Position numbers and translations under genes: made by a program. Below are positions 54,805-62,441 of a DNA stretch of 64,000 bases, in pieces. The stretch comes from Epidermidibacterium keratini (GTDB lineage Bacteria; Actinomycetota; Actinomycetes; Mycobacteriales; Antricoccaceae), in contig NZ_CP047156.1 in assembly GCF_009834025.1 (NCBI RefSeq), forward strand, positions 62,001 to 126,000, given 5' to 3'. The notes under the pieces were generated by a model, which saw only the letters and a program-made list of their open reading frames with translations, was not told the DNA's origin and did not search any database. How positions within the stretch are numbered: position 1 is the first letter of the stretch; every line of letters starts with the position of its first letter.

Positions 54805-56583
54805 CTAGCGTGATCTGCCTCGCGAGCCGAACGCGGCGCGATCGCTCTCGGCGAGCTCCAGCAGCTCGGCCGCGTGCGCCCGCCCGGCGTCGCTGCCGGA
54901 CAGTCCGGCCATCATCCGAGTGAGCTCGCCGCGACGCTCCTCACCGGAAAGTGCCCGGATCGCCGACCGCGTGATCGCGCCGCTGGAGTCCTTCTCGATC
55001 ACCACGTGGTGGTCGGCGTACGCCGCGACCTGGGGCAGGTGCGTGACGGCGATGACCTGGTGATCGCGCCCGAGCCGCGCCAGTCGCCGGCCGATCTCGA
55101 TGGCGGCTTCACCGCCGACTCCGGAGTCGACCTCGTCGAAGACCATAGTGGCGACGGGGTCGGTGCCGGCCAGCACGACCTCGAGCGCAAGCATGATGCG
55201 CGAGAGCTCGCCGCCGGAGGCGCCTTTGGCAAGCGGGCGCTGCGAAGCGCCGCCGTCGCTGGCGATCTCGAACTGGACCTCATCGACGCCGCTGGCGCCG
55301 ACGCCGGCGGCCGTGCCGTCGATCTCGATCTGCGGGCGGCCCTCGGTGACCGGCCGCGGCTGCACCTGCACCAGCAGCGCGGTGCCGCCCAGAGCCAGCT
55401 CGCCCAGCTCGGCGCTGACCTCCTTGGCCAGTCGGCGCGCGGCCTTGGTGCGGGCCGCCGTGAGCGCCGCGGCGGTCGCCGCGACGCGCTCGCCTGCTGC
55501 GGCGACCTCCGCCTGCAGCTTCTGCAGGGCAGCCTCCGAGCCGTCGATGCCCTCCAAGCTCGTCGCGGCCTGTTGGGCCCAGGCGAGTACGCCGTCGGCA
55601 CCGTCAGCGCCGCCGTACGCGCGAATCAGCTCGCGCAGCTCAGCGCGCCGCCCCATCAGCTGCTCGAGCCGCTGCGGGTCGGCACTGAGCGAGTCGGCGT
55701 ACCCGCTGAGCTCGCTGGAGATGTCGGTGGCGAGTACGCCGAGCTCACGCAGCCGGCCGCCGAGCTCACCGAGCGTCGGGTCGTCGGCGGCGACGTCATC
55801 GAGGGCACGCTGGGCGGCAGCGAGCAGGTCGCCGGCCCCGCCGCCGCTGAACTCATCGCCCGCGCCGTCCAGCGCCTCCCGAGCGGTCTGCACGGCAACG
55901 CGCAGCCGGTCGGCGTTGGCCAGCCGGCGCGATTCGTCGTCGATCGCGACGTCTTCACCGGGTTGCACGCCGGCCTTCTCGATCTGCTCGAGGCCGAACC
56001 TCAGGAAAGCGATCTCGCGCTGCCGCTCGGCGTCGTCGCGCTGCCGGTCGGCAAGCTCGGCCTGCAGCGACTGCCACGCCTCGAACGCCTCGCAGTGGGC
56101 CGCGGCCCGTTTGGCGAGCGCGGCGCCGCCGAACCGGTCGAGCAGCTGGCGTTGCGCGCTCGAGCGGGCCAGGCGCAGCTGTGAGGACTGACCGTGTACC
56201 GACAGCAGGCTGGCGGCGAGCTCGCCGAGGACGCCGACCGGCACGCCGCGGCCTCCCGCGGTCGCGCGCGAGCGACCTTCCGCGGTGACTTGCCGGCTCA
56301 GGATCAAAGTGCCGTCGTCATCGGCGCTGCCGCCGGCTTCCTCGGTGCGCGTGATCGCTGGCGAGCCGGCGGGCACCCGCAGCCGTCCCTCGATGTCGGC
56401 CGAGCTGGCACCGCGCGCGACGGCCTGGGTGTCCGAGCGCGCACCGAAGAGCAGCATGAGTCCCGCGACCACCATCGTCTTACCGGCGCCGGTCTCGCCG
56501 GTGACGACGGTGAAGCCCGGTGACAGCGGCAGTGTCGCGTCAGCGATCACCCCGAGATTGCGGATGCGGACCTCTTCGAGCAC
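54805..56583 (-). CDS. recN: DNA repair protein RecN
   Basis: 592 residues from GTG 56583. N-terminal Walker A GETGAGKTMVVAGLMLLFG, a long coiled-coil middle rich in Ala/Glu/Arg, C-terminal ABC signature GASGGELSRIMLALEVVLAG and Walker B TMVFDEVDSGVGGEAAIEIG, then VIAVTHLPQVAAYAD. SMC-like ATPase in double-strand break repair. Six bases after the NAD kinase stop, in the conserved tlyA-nadK-recN order. Confidence 0.97.
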   Translation of the reverse strand: MLEEVRIRNLGVIADATLPLSPGFTVVTGETGAGKTMVVAGLMLLFGARSDTQAVARGASSADIEGRLRVPAGSPAITRTEEAGGSADDDGTLILSRQVTAEGRSRATAGGRGVPVGVLGELAASLLSVHGQSSQLRLARSSAQRQLLDRFGGAALAKRAAAHCEAFEAWQSLQAELADRQRDDAERQREIAFLRFGLEQIEKAGVQPGEDVAIDDESRRLANADRLRVAVQTAREALDGAGDEFSGGGAGDLLAAAQRALDDVAADDPTLGELGGRLRELGVLATDISSELSGYADSLSADPQRLEQLMGRRAELRELIRAYGGADGADGVLAWAQQAATSLEGIDGSEAALQKLQAEVAAAGERVAATAAALTAARTKAARRLAKEVSAELGELALGGTALLVQVQPRPVTEGRPQIEIDGTAAGVGASGVDEVQFEIASDGGASQRPLAKGASGGELSRIMLALEVVLAGTDPVATMVFDEVDSGVGGEAAIEIGRRLARLGRDHQVIAVTHLPQVAAYADHHVVIEKDSSGAITRSAIRALSGEERRGELTRMMAGLSGSDAGRAHAAELLELAESDRAAFGSRGRSR

Positions 56584-56589
56584 CGACGC

Positions 56590-57504
56590 TCACAGTCCCC
56601 GAAAGCCGCTGGTCGGCAGGCGGAACTTCGCCACCAGGCGGTCGGCGAAGTCCTCGGTGTGAAAACGGGCCACCCGGATCGGACGCGGGTCGCGCTGGAT
56701 CACGACACGGTGCCCGGCCGGCACGGTGATCAGGCGGCGCCCGTCGGCGGCGAGGATCGCGTCGTGGTCGTGCGGGGCCACGTCGAGGGTGATGACCGAC
56801 GTGGGCGCGACGACGAGGGGCCTGGCAAACAAGGCGTGCGCGGCGTTTGGCACGACGAGCATGGCCTCGACCTGCGGCCACACGACTGGGCCGCCAGCGC
56901 TGAACGCGTACGCCGTACTCCCGGTGGGCGTGGCGCACAGGATCCCGTCACAGCCAAACGAGGTCAGCGGATGCCCGTCAACCCCGATGGCGATCTCCAG
57001 GATGCGCTCGCGGCGGGTCTTCTCCAGCGACACCTCGTTGAGCGCCCAGGTGCGGCGTACCTCGCGTGAGCGCTTGGGGTCGAACACGGCCGCCTGCAGC
57101 GCGAGCCGCTCCTCGATCCGGTAGGTGCCGCCGAGCAGGTGGTCGATGGCCTCGGTCACCATCTCCGGCTCGGTCTCGGCCAGGAAGCCGACGTGACCGA
57201 GGTTGACGCCGAGCATCGCCGCACCCGAGGGGTGGGCGTATTCGGCGGCGCGCAAGAAGGTTCCGTCGCCGCCGAGCACGACGACGAACTCCGGCTCGAG
57301 CTCGTCGATCAGCACCTGGCCCGACTCGTCGGGCTCTGGCAATGGCACGACGTCCGTGCAGCCCAGCGGCGCGATCTCCTCAGCCGGTGCATAGACCCGC
57401 GTGTCGGCGTCCTGCAGCTGCGCGACGACCTGGCGCGCCAGCTCGACCACATCCGGGCGACCGGCGTGCGTGACCAGGATGACGGCACGCTGTCGGCGAG
57501 GCAC
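56590..57504 (-). CDS. nadK: NAD kinase
   Basis: 304 residues from GTG 57504, which has GGAGGAG upstream; the longer ORF to 57789 would run through tlyA. GGDGTF motif in VVLGGDGTFLRAAEY, then LGHVGFLAE, ALNEVSLEK and FGCDGILCATPTGSTAYAFSAGGP, all NAD-kinase hallmarks. Phosphorylates NAD to NADP, using ATP or polyphosphate in actinobacteria. Located between tlyA and recN as in mycobacteria. Confidence 0.96.
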   Translation of the reverse strand: MPRRQRAVILVTHAGRPDVVELARQVVAQLQDADTRVYAPAEEIAPLGCTDVVPLPEPDESGQVLIDELEPEFVVVLGGDGTFLRAAEYAHPSGAAMLGVNLGHVGFLAETEPEMVTEAIDHLLGGTYRIEERLALQAAVFDPKRSREVRRTWALNEVSLEKTRRERILEIAIGVDGHPLTSFGCDGILCATPTGSTAYAFSAGGPVVWPQVEAMLVVPNAAHALFARPLVVAPTSVITLDVAPHDHDAILAADGRRLITVPAGHRVVIQRDPRPIRVARFHTEDFADRLVAKFRLPTSGFRGL

Positions 57505-57538
57505 GAGTGGACTCCTCCAGAGAAGTGGGCGGTCTGCC

Positions 57539-58366
57539 CTAGTCTTCCAGACGTTTTGCCGGTTCGCTGGCGCCGCCCTCGGCCTCGATATCGCGCGCCC
57601 ACAGCGCCTCGCCGCTCGCGTCAGCACCGCGGGTGAACGCGACGAAATACTCCAGGTTGCCGGCTGGTCCGGGCACGGCACTGCGCCGGATCGCGCGAGC
57701 GGCGAGGCCATGCTCGCCCGCCGCGTCGATGACGGCGAGTACGGCGTCTCGCTGCCGCCCCGGGTCGGTGACGACACCGTGCCGATCAAGGCCTGAGCGC
57801 CCCACCTCGAACTGCGGCTTGACCATCGGCAACAGCAGCCCGTCCGGTGCGGTGAGCCCCGCGAGAACGCCGATCACTGATCGCAGCGAGATAAACGAGA
57901 GGTCGGCGACCACAAGTGCGGCGGGTGCGATCTGGCCCTCCTCCAGGTGCCCGACGTGGGTGCGTTCCAGGCTGGTGACGCGCGGATCGTTACGGAGCGT
58001 GGCGGCGAGTTGATCGGTGCCGACGTCGATCGCGACGACATGCGCCGCGCCGCGTTCGAGCAGCACCTGGGTAAACCCACCGGTCGATGCGCCGACGTCG
58101 ATGCACCGTAGCCCGCGTGGCTGCACCGACAGCTCGTCGAGCGCTGCGCGCAGTTTTCCGCCGGCGCGCGACACGTCGCCGTCACCCTTCGCAGCGGCGA
58201 CGTCGAGGACTCGAGCGTCTTCGATTCGCATGGCCGGCTTGCTCGCCGGGCGTCCGTCGACGAGCACCCGGCCGCCGCGAATCATCTCGCTGGCGTGCGC
58301 ACGCGAGCGCGCGAGTCCCCGCGCGACAAGCGCGACGTCGAGGCGATCCGCCTCAGGATCCGGCAT
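57539..58366 (-). CDS. tlyA: TlyA-type rRNA 2'-O-methyltransferase
   Basis: 275 residues. N-terminal S4 RNA-binding domain (DRLDVALVARGLARSRAHASEMIRGGRVLVDG) and a FtsJ-like methyltransferase with the SAM motif CIDVGASTGGFTQVLLERGAAHVVAIDVG, then ALVVADLSFISLRSV and MVKPQFEVGR. Methylates 16S C1409 and 23S C1920 in mycobacteria, giving capreomycin sensitivity. ATG 58366 lies inside the 3' end of the small upstream ORF, so they are coupled. Confidence 0.95.
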   Translation of the reverse strand: MPDPEADRLDVALVARGLARSRAHASEMIRGGRVLVDGRPASKPAMRIEDARVLDVAAAKGDGDVSRAGGKLRAALDELSVQPRGLRCIDVGASTGGFTQVLLERGAAHVVAIDVGTDQLAATLRNDPRVTSLERTHVGHLEEGQIAPAALVVADLSFISLRSVIGVLAGLTAPDGLLLPMVKPQFEVGRSGLDRHGVVTDPGRQRDAVLAVIDAAGEHGLAARAIRRSAVPGPAGNLEYFVAFTRGADASGEALWARDIEAEGGASEPAKRLED

Positions 58367-58580
58367 CGTCGAGCTGGCGACGTAGCCGCTGGTGCACATC
58401 ATCGAAGATCTGCGGGTGCTCAGCGACCGGCCGCTGTTCGATGCCCTCAAGCTGCTGCAGGTCTTCGGCGAATCGCTCGGGGATGTCGATGTGAGCCGAT
58501 CGGCCCGCGTGCGAATCCGCGTCGGCCGGAGCACTGGTGGGCGTGTCGTCGGGGCCCTCGCCAAACGTCTGGTCGGTCAT
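58353..58580 (-). CDS. Small acidic protein upstream of tlyA, unknown function
   Basis: 75 residues. An N-terminal disordered acidic part (TFGEGPDDTPTSAPADADS) and a helical C-terminal half (FAEDLQQLEGIEQRPVAEHPQIFDDVHQRLRRQLDDAG). It overlaps tlyA by 14 bases. The upstream CATAAT lies exactly six bases before the ATG, which suits a leaderless message. A short ORF at this place (Rv1693-like) is also known in mycobacteria. Confidence 0.72.
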   Translation of the reverse strand: MTDQTFGEGPDDTPTSAPADADSHAGRSAHIDIPERFAEDLQQLEGIEQRPVAEHPQIFDDVHQRLRRQLDDAGS

Positions 58581-58586
58581 AAGCCG

Positions 58587-58592
58587 ATTATG
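58587..58592 (-). promoter_or_regulatory. -10 element of leaderless tlyA operon promoter
   Basis: CATAAT on the minus strand, six bases before ATG 58580, so transcription would begin at or next to the start codon. No clear -35. It would drive the small protein, tlyA, nadK and recN. Confidence 0.55.
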
Positions 58593-58682
58593 CTCGTAGC
58601 CGGCGCAGCAGCCCGCGGGGCGTGTGCCGTGTCGCGCCGCGACCGCGGCGGGAAAAGACGAACGAAGGATGACGTGGCATAG

Positions 58683-59012
58683 ATGGCAACGCTCGAAGAA
58701 TGTCGCGCGGCCCTGACGCAGCTCACCGAGGACATCGCCGAGGACGGCGCGAAGATCAACTTCGATCGCTCGCTCAGCGCGCGCATCAAGGATCTGGACG
58801 TCGTGCTGAAGGGGCGCTTTGAAAACGGCGCGTTCAGCGAGATCGAGGAGGCCACGGACCCGGCGGCCGACATCAAGCTCACGCTGACCTCGGACGATCT
58901 CGTTGCCATGTGCGCCGGCGAGCTCAATGCGATGAAGGCGATGGCGACCGGTCGCCTGAAGCTCGATGCGAGCCTGGGCGACATGATGAAGCTGCGCCAG
59001 CTGTTGAAGTAG
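58683..59012 (+). CDS. SCP2 sterol-binding domain protein
   Basis: 109 residues, a single SCP2 domain: INFDRSLSARIKDLDVVLKGRF, PAADIKLTLTSDDLVAMCAGELNAMKAMATGRLKLDASLGDMMKLRQLLK. The C-terminal G-(K/R)-L-x-(V/L)-x-G-D-like segment is characteristic. SCP2 domains bind hydrophobic ligands such as sterols and acyl chains. Divergent from the tlyA operon. ATG 58683; the nearest AGGA is far upstream, so translation may start from a short leader. Confidence 0.85.
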   Translation: MATLEECRAALTQLTEDIAEDGAKINFDRSLSARIKDLDVVLKGRFENGAFSEIEEATDPAADIKLTLTSDDLVAMCAGELNAMKAMATGRLKLDASLGDMMKLRQLLK

Positions 59013-59039
59013 CCAGCCACCGCTCGACAGAACTTTTTT

Positions 59040-59090
59040 CAAGACAATCTACGTTGTCTATTGACAACGTAGATTGTCTTGTTTTTACTT
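59040..59090 (+). promoter_or_regulatory. Double-palindrome operator and leaderless promoter
   Basis: A 19-bp-arm inverted repeat (59040-59058/59063-59081, 4-base centre) is built from two GACAA-N6-TTGTC units (59043-59058 and 59063-59078). TTGACA (59061-59066) and TTTACT (59084-59089) are 17 bp apart and the ATG follows six bases later, so the promoter is leaderless and its -35 is covered by the operator. As an RNA hairpin it would also have a T-run, so a terminator for the SCP2 gene is an alternative. Confidence 0.75.
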
Positions 59091-59095
59091 AGTGC

Positions 59096-59620
59096 ATGAA
59101 CGCAGACGCCATCGCCGAGCTCATGGTCGACCTCTTCAGCCGGCTCGCGGACGACAACTCCTCGAGCCACCCGACCCAGACCGGGCTCGACCCGGACACC
59201 CAAGACCTGTTGGCGATGCACTACCTGAAGGAGGCCAAGCTGGCGATCGCGCGCCTGGAGCGCGAGATGCTGGCAACCACCACCCTCGACTACACGACCT
59301 TGGGCTCGGCCCTCGGAATCTCCAAGCAAGCCGCCCGCCAGAAGGTGCGGGTCGCCAAGGAGGCCCAGGAGCAGATCGAGCAGCAGACCCAAGCCGGCAC
59401 CCCGCGGTTTGCCCCCATCACCCTGGAATGGGCAGCGCGCAACCTGCCACCTGCCCGCACCCGGTCTGGCCAGGCTCTGAACCGGAGCCTGGCCGGCGCA
59501 GCCGATCCGCACGAGGATCTGCCCGAACGCCCGTTGACCCGCGACTTCACCATCGAGACCGTCGCACGCGGCGCCAAACGTATTCGCACTACTGACGAAC
59601 CGGCGGGCCGCGCCAGCTAG
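59096..59620 (+). CDS. Predicted HTH DNA-binding protein, probably autoregulated
   Basis: 174 residues with no confident family match. The mid-protein segment TTLGSALGISKQAARQKVRVAKEAQEQIEQQ has an HTH pattern of the LGISKQAA-x-Q/R-K type used by many actinobacterial regulators, then a helical linker. N-terminal 60 residues are helical (AIAELMVDLFSRLADD, MHYLKEAKLAIARLEREM). The C-terminal third is Arg/Pro-rich and probably disordered. The preceding double palindrome overlapping its -35 suggests self-repression. It may also control the YiaA/B genes downstream. The 59621-59824 spacer shows no further gene. Confidence 0.72.
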   Translation: MNADAIAELMVDLFSRLADDNSSSHPTQTGLDPDTQDLLAMHYLKEAKLAIARLEREMLATTTLDYTTLGSALGISKQAARQKVRVAKEAQEQIEQQTQAGTPRFAPITLEWAARNLPPARTRSGQALNRSLAGAADPHEDLPERPLTRDFTIETVARGAKRIRTTDEPAGRAS

Positions 59621-59824
59621 CCGGCGCGACTGCCAGCGCGTCACGCACCCGCGACGACACCACATCGCACCCACAGTGAGCACCTGAAGCGACACTCGTC
59701 GCAGCCCCACACTCAAGCCCTCCGGCGCCAGCCGGTGAGTTTGCCGTACCCGAAAAACGCTGTCAGGGCACCTGCCCGCACCGCTTCACCATCGCGCATC
59801 ACCTACTGAAAAAGGAATCTCGCT

Positions 59825-60184
59825 ATGTCCACCACCACTGCCGACACCCCTTCCAAGAGCACCGGCGGCTTCATGCTGCAGGCCATCAGCTCGTTCGCCA
59901 TCTCGCTGCTTGGGCTGATGATCGGCATCATCTCGCTACCGGTCGATCCGTGGATCCGTGGCTTTCTCGCGGTCACCGCGCTCTTTCTGGTCAGCTCCAC
60001 GATCACCATCTCCAAGGTCGTCCGCGACCGAGAGGAAGCCACCGTCGTGTATCGCCGCATCGACCAGGCACGCCTGGAGAAGGTGCTCGCCGACTACGAC
60101 CCGCTGCGCGAGGTGAGCTTCGCCGGACCCGCCGGACCGCCGATGGGCCCGCACCCGGTCGGTCCGCCCCCGCAGTCACGCTAA
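59825..60184 (+). CDS. YiaA/B two-helix membrane protein (copy 1)
   Basis: 119 residues. Two membrane helices with the YiaAB domain: FMLQAISSFAISLLGLMIGIISLPVDPW, then FLAVTALFLVSSTITISKVVRDREE. A cytoplasmic helix follows with RRIDQARLEKVLADYDPLREV, ending in a Pro/Gly-rich tail. The YiaAB family has no known biochemical role. ATG 59825 follows AAAGGA. A paralogue lies 231 bp downstream. Confidence 0.85.
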   Translation: MSTTTADTPSKSTGGFMLQAISSFAISLLGLMIGIISLPVDPWIRGFLAVTALFLVSSTITISKVVRDREEATVVYRRIDQARLEKVLADYDPLREVSFAGPAGPPMGPHPVGPPPQSR

Positions 60185-60248
60185 CTCCATCGCGGGCTGC
60201 GATGTCGACTCGGACGAGCTAGCCCGCAGCACGATGCAACTTGCACCC

Positions 60249-60281
60249 GCGCGGCCGGCAGGCCTGACCTGCCGGCCGCGC
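60249..60281. terminator. GC-rich hairpin between the two YiaA/B genes
   Basis: Perfect 14-bp stem GCGCGGCCGGCAGG / CCTGCCGGCCGCGC with loop CCTGA, 64 bp after the first YiaA/B stop, no U-tract. It would separate expression of the duplicates. The rest of 60185-60415 shows no gene. Confidence 0.72.
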
Positions 60282-60415
60282 CGGTGTCGGCGTAGGCGTA
60301 GGCGGCACCACGAACGTGAAGGCGACGTGATGGCGCGGCGAACGGGCGGTGGTGATCGAAACCACATCGAGTGCTCGGCCATCACATCGCCAGCAGTTTT
60401 CTGGAAGGAACCGCC

Positions 60416-60769
60416 ATGTCCACCACCGCAGACACCCCATCGAAAGTCTCAAGCGGCTTCATGTTTCAAGCCGTCGCGTCGTTCATCATCTCGCTGAGCG
60501 GCCTCATGATCGGCATCGCCGTCTTGCCCATCGATCCCTGGATCCGCGGCTTCCTCGCCGTGGCCGCGTTGTTCTTGGTCAGCTCGACCATCACCATCTC
60601 CAAGGTCATTCGCGACCGCGAGGAAGCCAGCGTCGTCTACCGGCGCGTCGACCAGGCACGCCTGGAAAAGATGCTCGCCGACTACGACCCGTTGCGCGAA
60701 GCCAACCTCAGCGGGCCACCGCCCGGAGCGTCGATGTACGCCGGCCGGCCGCCTGAGCACCGACGCTAA
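60416..60769 (+). CDS. YiaA/B two-helix membrane protein (copy 2)
   Basis: 117 residues, clearly a duplicate of copy 1: both start MST-TADTPSK, share GLMIGI-x2-LP-x-DPWIRGFLAV-x-ALFLVSSTITISKV, RDREEA-x-VVYRR and DQARLEK-x-LADYDPLRE. The C-terminal tails differ (SGPPPGASMYAGRPPEHRR). ATG 60416 with GGAAGGA. Convergent with the HAD hydrolase gene, 87 bp apart. No distinct terminator seen between them. Confidence 0.86.
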   Translation: MSTTADTPSKVSSGFMFQAVASFIISLSGLMIGIAVLPIDPWIRGFLAVAALFLVSSTITISKVIRDREEASVVYRRVDQARLEKMLADYDPLREANLSGPPPGASMYAGRPPEHRR

Positions 60770-60856
60770 AGGGCAGTCCACAACCGTCGACGGGCTTCTC
60801 CTCTTTGCAACAGCGTCGCGTCCGGCGAACCGACCGGTAGGAACGAGCCCGCCCGG

Positions 60857-61903
60857 CTAGCCGACCGGTAGACCGAGCAGGCCCATCGCGTCCCGCGCCG
60901 CCTGGTCGCCAGCACGCACCTGCTCGTCGTTCCAGCGCAGCGCGCACGCGAGGCGCAGCAGCTCGGCGTCCTCGGTATCACCGCGGTCACCGCCATCACC
61001 GCCAACTTCGCCACCGGTGGTCGGAGCAGCGGTGATGACGCCCGCCTCATCGGCGCGCCAACCGGTGACGGCGCGTCGTTCCCCCGCCTCGGCGAAGGAC
61101 CGACCTGGCTCGAGCAACCCGCGCAGGTCCGCCGAGAGGTACGTCGGGCGTAGCGCTGGCGGTGCGGCGTACAGCTCGGGTGGCGTGCTGACCCCGGTGA
61201 GCACCAGCAGACTCGCCGTGCCCGCGTTGGTCGCGCCCTCGATGTCGGTGTCGAGCCGATCGCCAATCACCAGGGGCTTCCGGGCGCCGGTGCGCTGGAC
61301 CGAGGCCTCGTGCATGGTGCGGTCGGGCTTGCCGGCGACGACGTCCGGCTCCCGGCCGAGCACGCCGGCGACCACGTTCACGAACGCGCCGTTGCCGGGC
61401 ATCAGGCCACGCTCAGTGGGCAACGTCGAATCCCGGTTGGAGGCGACCCACAGCGCCCCGCCACGAATCGCGGCGACCGCCTCGGCGAGCTGGCGCCACC
61501 CGGTGTCCGGGCTATGGCCCTGGACGACGGCGGCCGGCTCGTCACCCGCGCTGTCGACGACGACCAGCCCGCGCTCGCTCACCGCCTCGCGCAGACCGTC
61601 GGCCCCCACCACGAGCACCCGCGACTGTGCGGGCAACCGGGCGCCCAACACATCCGCAGCAACCTGCGCCGAGGTGATCACCTCGGACGCATCGGCCGCG
61701 ACGCCCACAGCCTGGATCTGGCTCGCGACTTGCTGCGGCGTACGTGAGGCATTGTTGGTGACGAACGCGATCTGCATCCCGGCCTCGCGCGCCGCGGCGA
61801 CCGCCTCGGAGGCATACGGTACGGGCTCGTCGCCGCGATAGATCACACCGTCGAGATCGAAAAGTCCGACATCGTACGCGCGGCACAGTGCGACATCGTC
61901 CAT
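60857..61903 (-). CDS. HAD-IIA family phosphatase (NagD/AraL-like)
   Basis: 348 residues. HAD motif I GLFDLDGVIYRG, motif II FVTNNASRTPQQV, cap domain, motif III lysine near GKPDRTMHEASV and motif IV VIGDRLDTDIEGATNAG. Homologous in position to Rv1692, which dephosphorylates glycerol-3-phosphate in M. tuberculosis. After about residue 270 an extra C-terminal tail (TTGGEVGGDGGDRGDTEDAELLRLACALRWN) is less conserved. The start ATG overlaps the SSB-like stop. Two-gene unit with the SSB-like gene. Confidence 0.92.
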   Translation of the reverse strand: MDDVALCRAYDVGLFDLDGVIYRGDEPVPYASEAVAAAREAGMQIAFVTNNASRTPQQVASQIQAVGVAADASEVITSAQVAADVLGARLPAQSRVLVVGADGLREAVSERGLVVVDSAGDEPAAVVQGHSPDTGWRQLAEAVAAIRGGALWVASNRDSTLPTERGLMPGNGAFVNVVAGVLGREPDVVAGKPDRTMHEASVQRTGARKPLVIGDRLDTDIEGATNAGTASLLVLTGVSTPPELYAAPPALRPTYLSADLRGLLEPGRSFAEAGERRAVTGWRADEAGVITAAPTTGGEVGGDGGDRGDTEDAELLRLACALRWNDEQVRAGDQAARDAMGLLGLPVG

Positions 61904-62283
61904 TACGTCTCCCGTCTTACGGCTCCCTTGCGCGCGGCGCGGACGTCGACGACATATCGGCTGCGCGCTCCGGCTGGAGTCTGCCAGAACCGTCGGCGCA
62001 GCGCGCCCTCGACCTCGACCCGATCCCCGTCGCTCCACCGCCCCGCGCTGCGCATGACTTGCTTGCTGAAGCTCTCGCAGTCGATCGTGTCAACCGTGAC
62101 GCTGGAGTTCAAATCGCGCGTGGTGCGGCGTACGACCAGCCGCCACACCGCGACGGTAGATCCACTGGGGATCTCACGGAACTCGACCTCGCCGGACAGC
62201 CGGCCGCGCAGCGCGATGGCGTTGCAGTCGTCGTTGTCGCCCAGAGCCGACGGCGGCGCTGCGGCGTGCTCGGATGTACTCAT
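61903..62283 (-). CDS. Single-stranded DNA-binding-like OB-fold protein
   Basis: 126 residues from ATG 62283 with GGGAGAA upstream. OB-fold of the SSB family: NAIALRGRLSGEVEFREIPSGSTVAVWRLVVRR, VDTIDCESFSKQVMRSAGRWSDGDRVEVEGALRRRFWQTPAG, RYVVDV. It lacks the acidic C-terminal tail of housekeeping SSB that recruits partners, so it is a secondary paralogue. Its stop TAA shares a base with the HAD start. Promoter region lies in 62284-62441. Confidence 0.87.
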   Translation of the reverse strand: MSTSEHAAAPPSALGDNDDCNAIALRGRLSGEVEFREIPSGSTVAVWRLVVRRTTRDLNSSVTVDTIDCESFSKQVMRSAGRWSDGDRVEVEGALRRRFWQTPAGARSRYVVDVRAARKGAVRRET

Positions 62284-62441
62284 GTCGTTCTCCCTCACCT
62301 GGTTGTGTGGGAGTGAATCGTGCACACCGTAAGCGACATCCGGCGCCGCTGCGTGAGTCAAAGTGGATAACCGGTCGGCCTGTGGAAAAGCACCGGTGCC
62401 GACCGTTCGAAAACAATGGCCTGTGCGACGCCCGTGCGTTA

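Noticed and set aside
58683-60769. Plus-strand island as a recent mobile element
   Set aside because: No integrase, transposase, direct repeats or tRNA junction; only strand and gene content differ from the surroundings.
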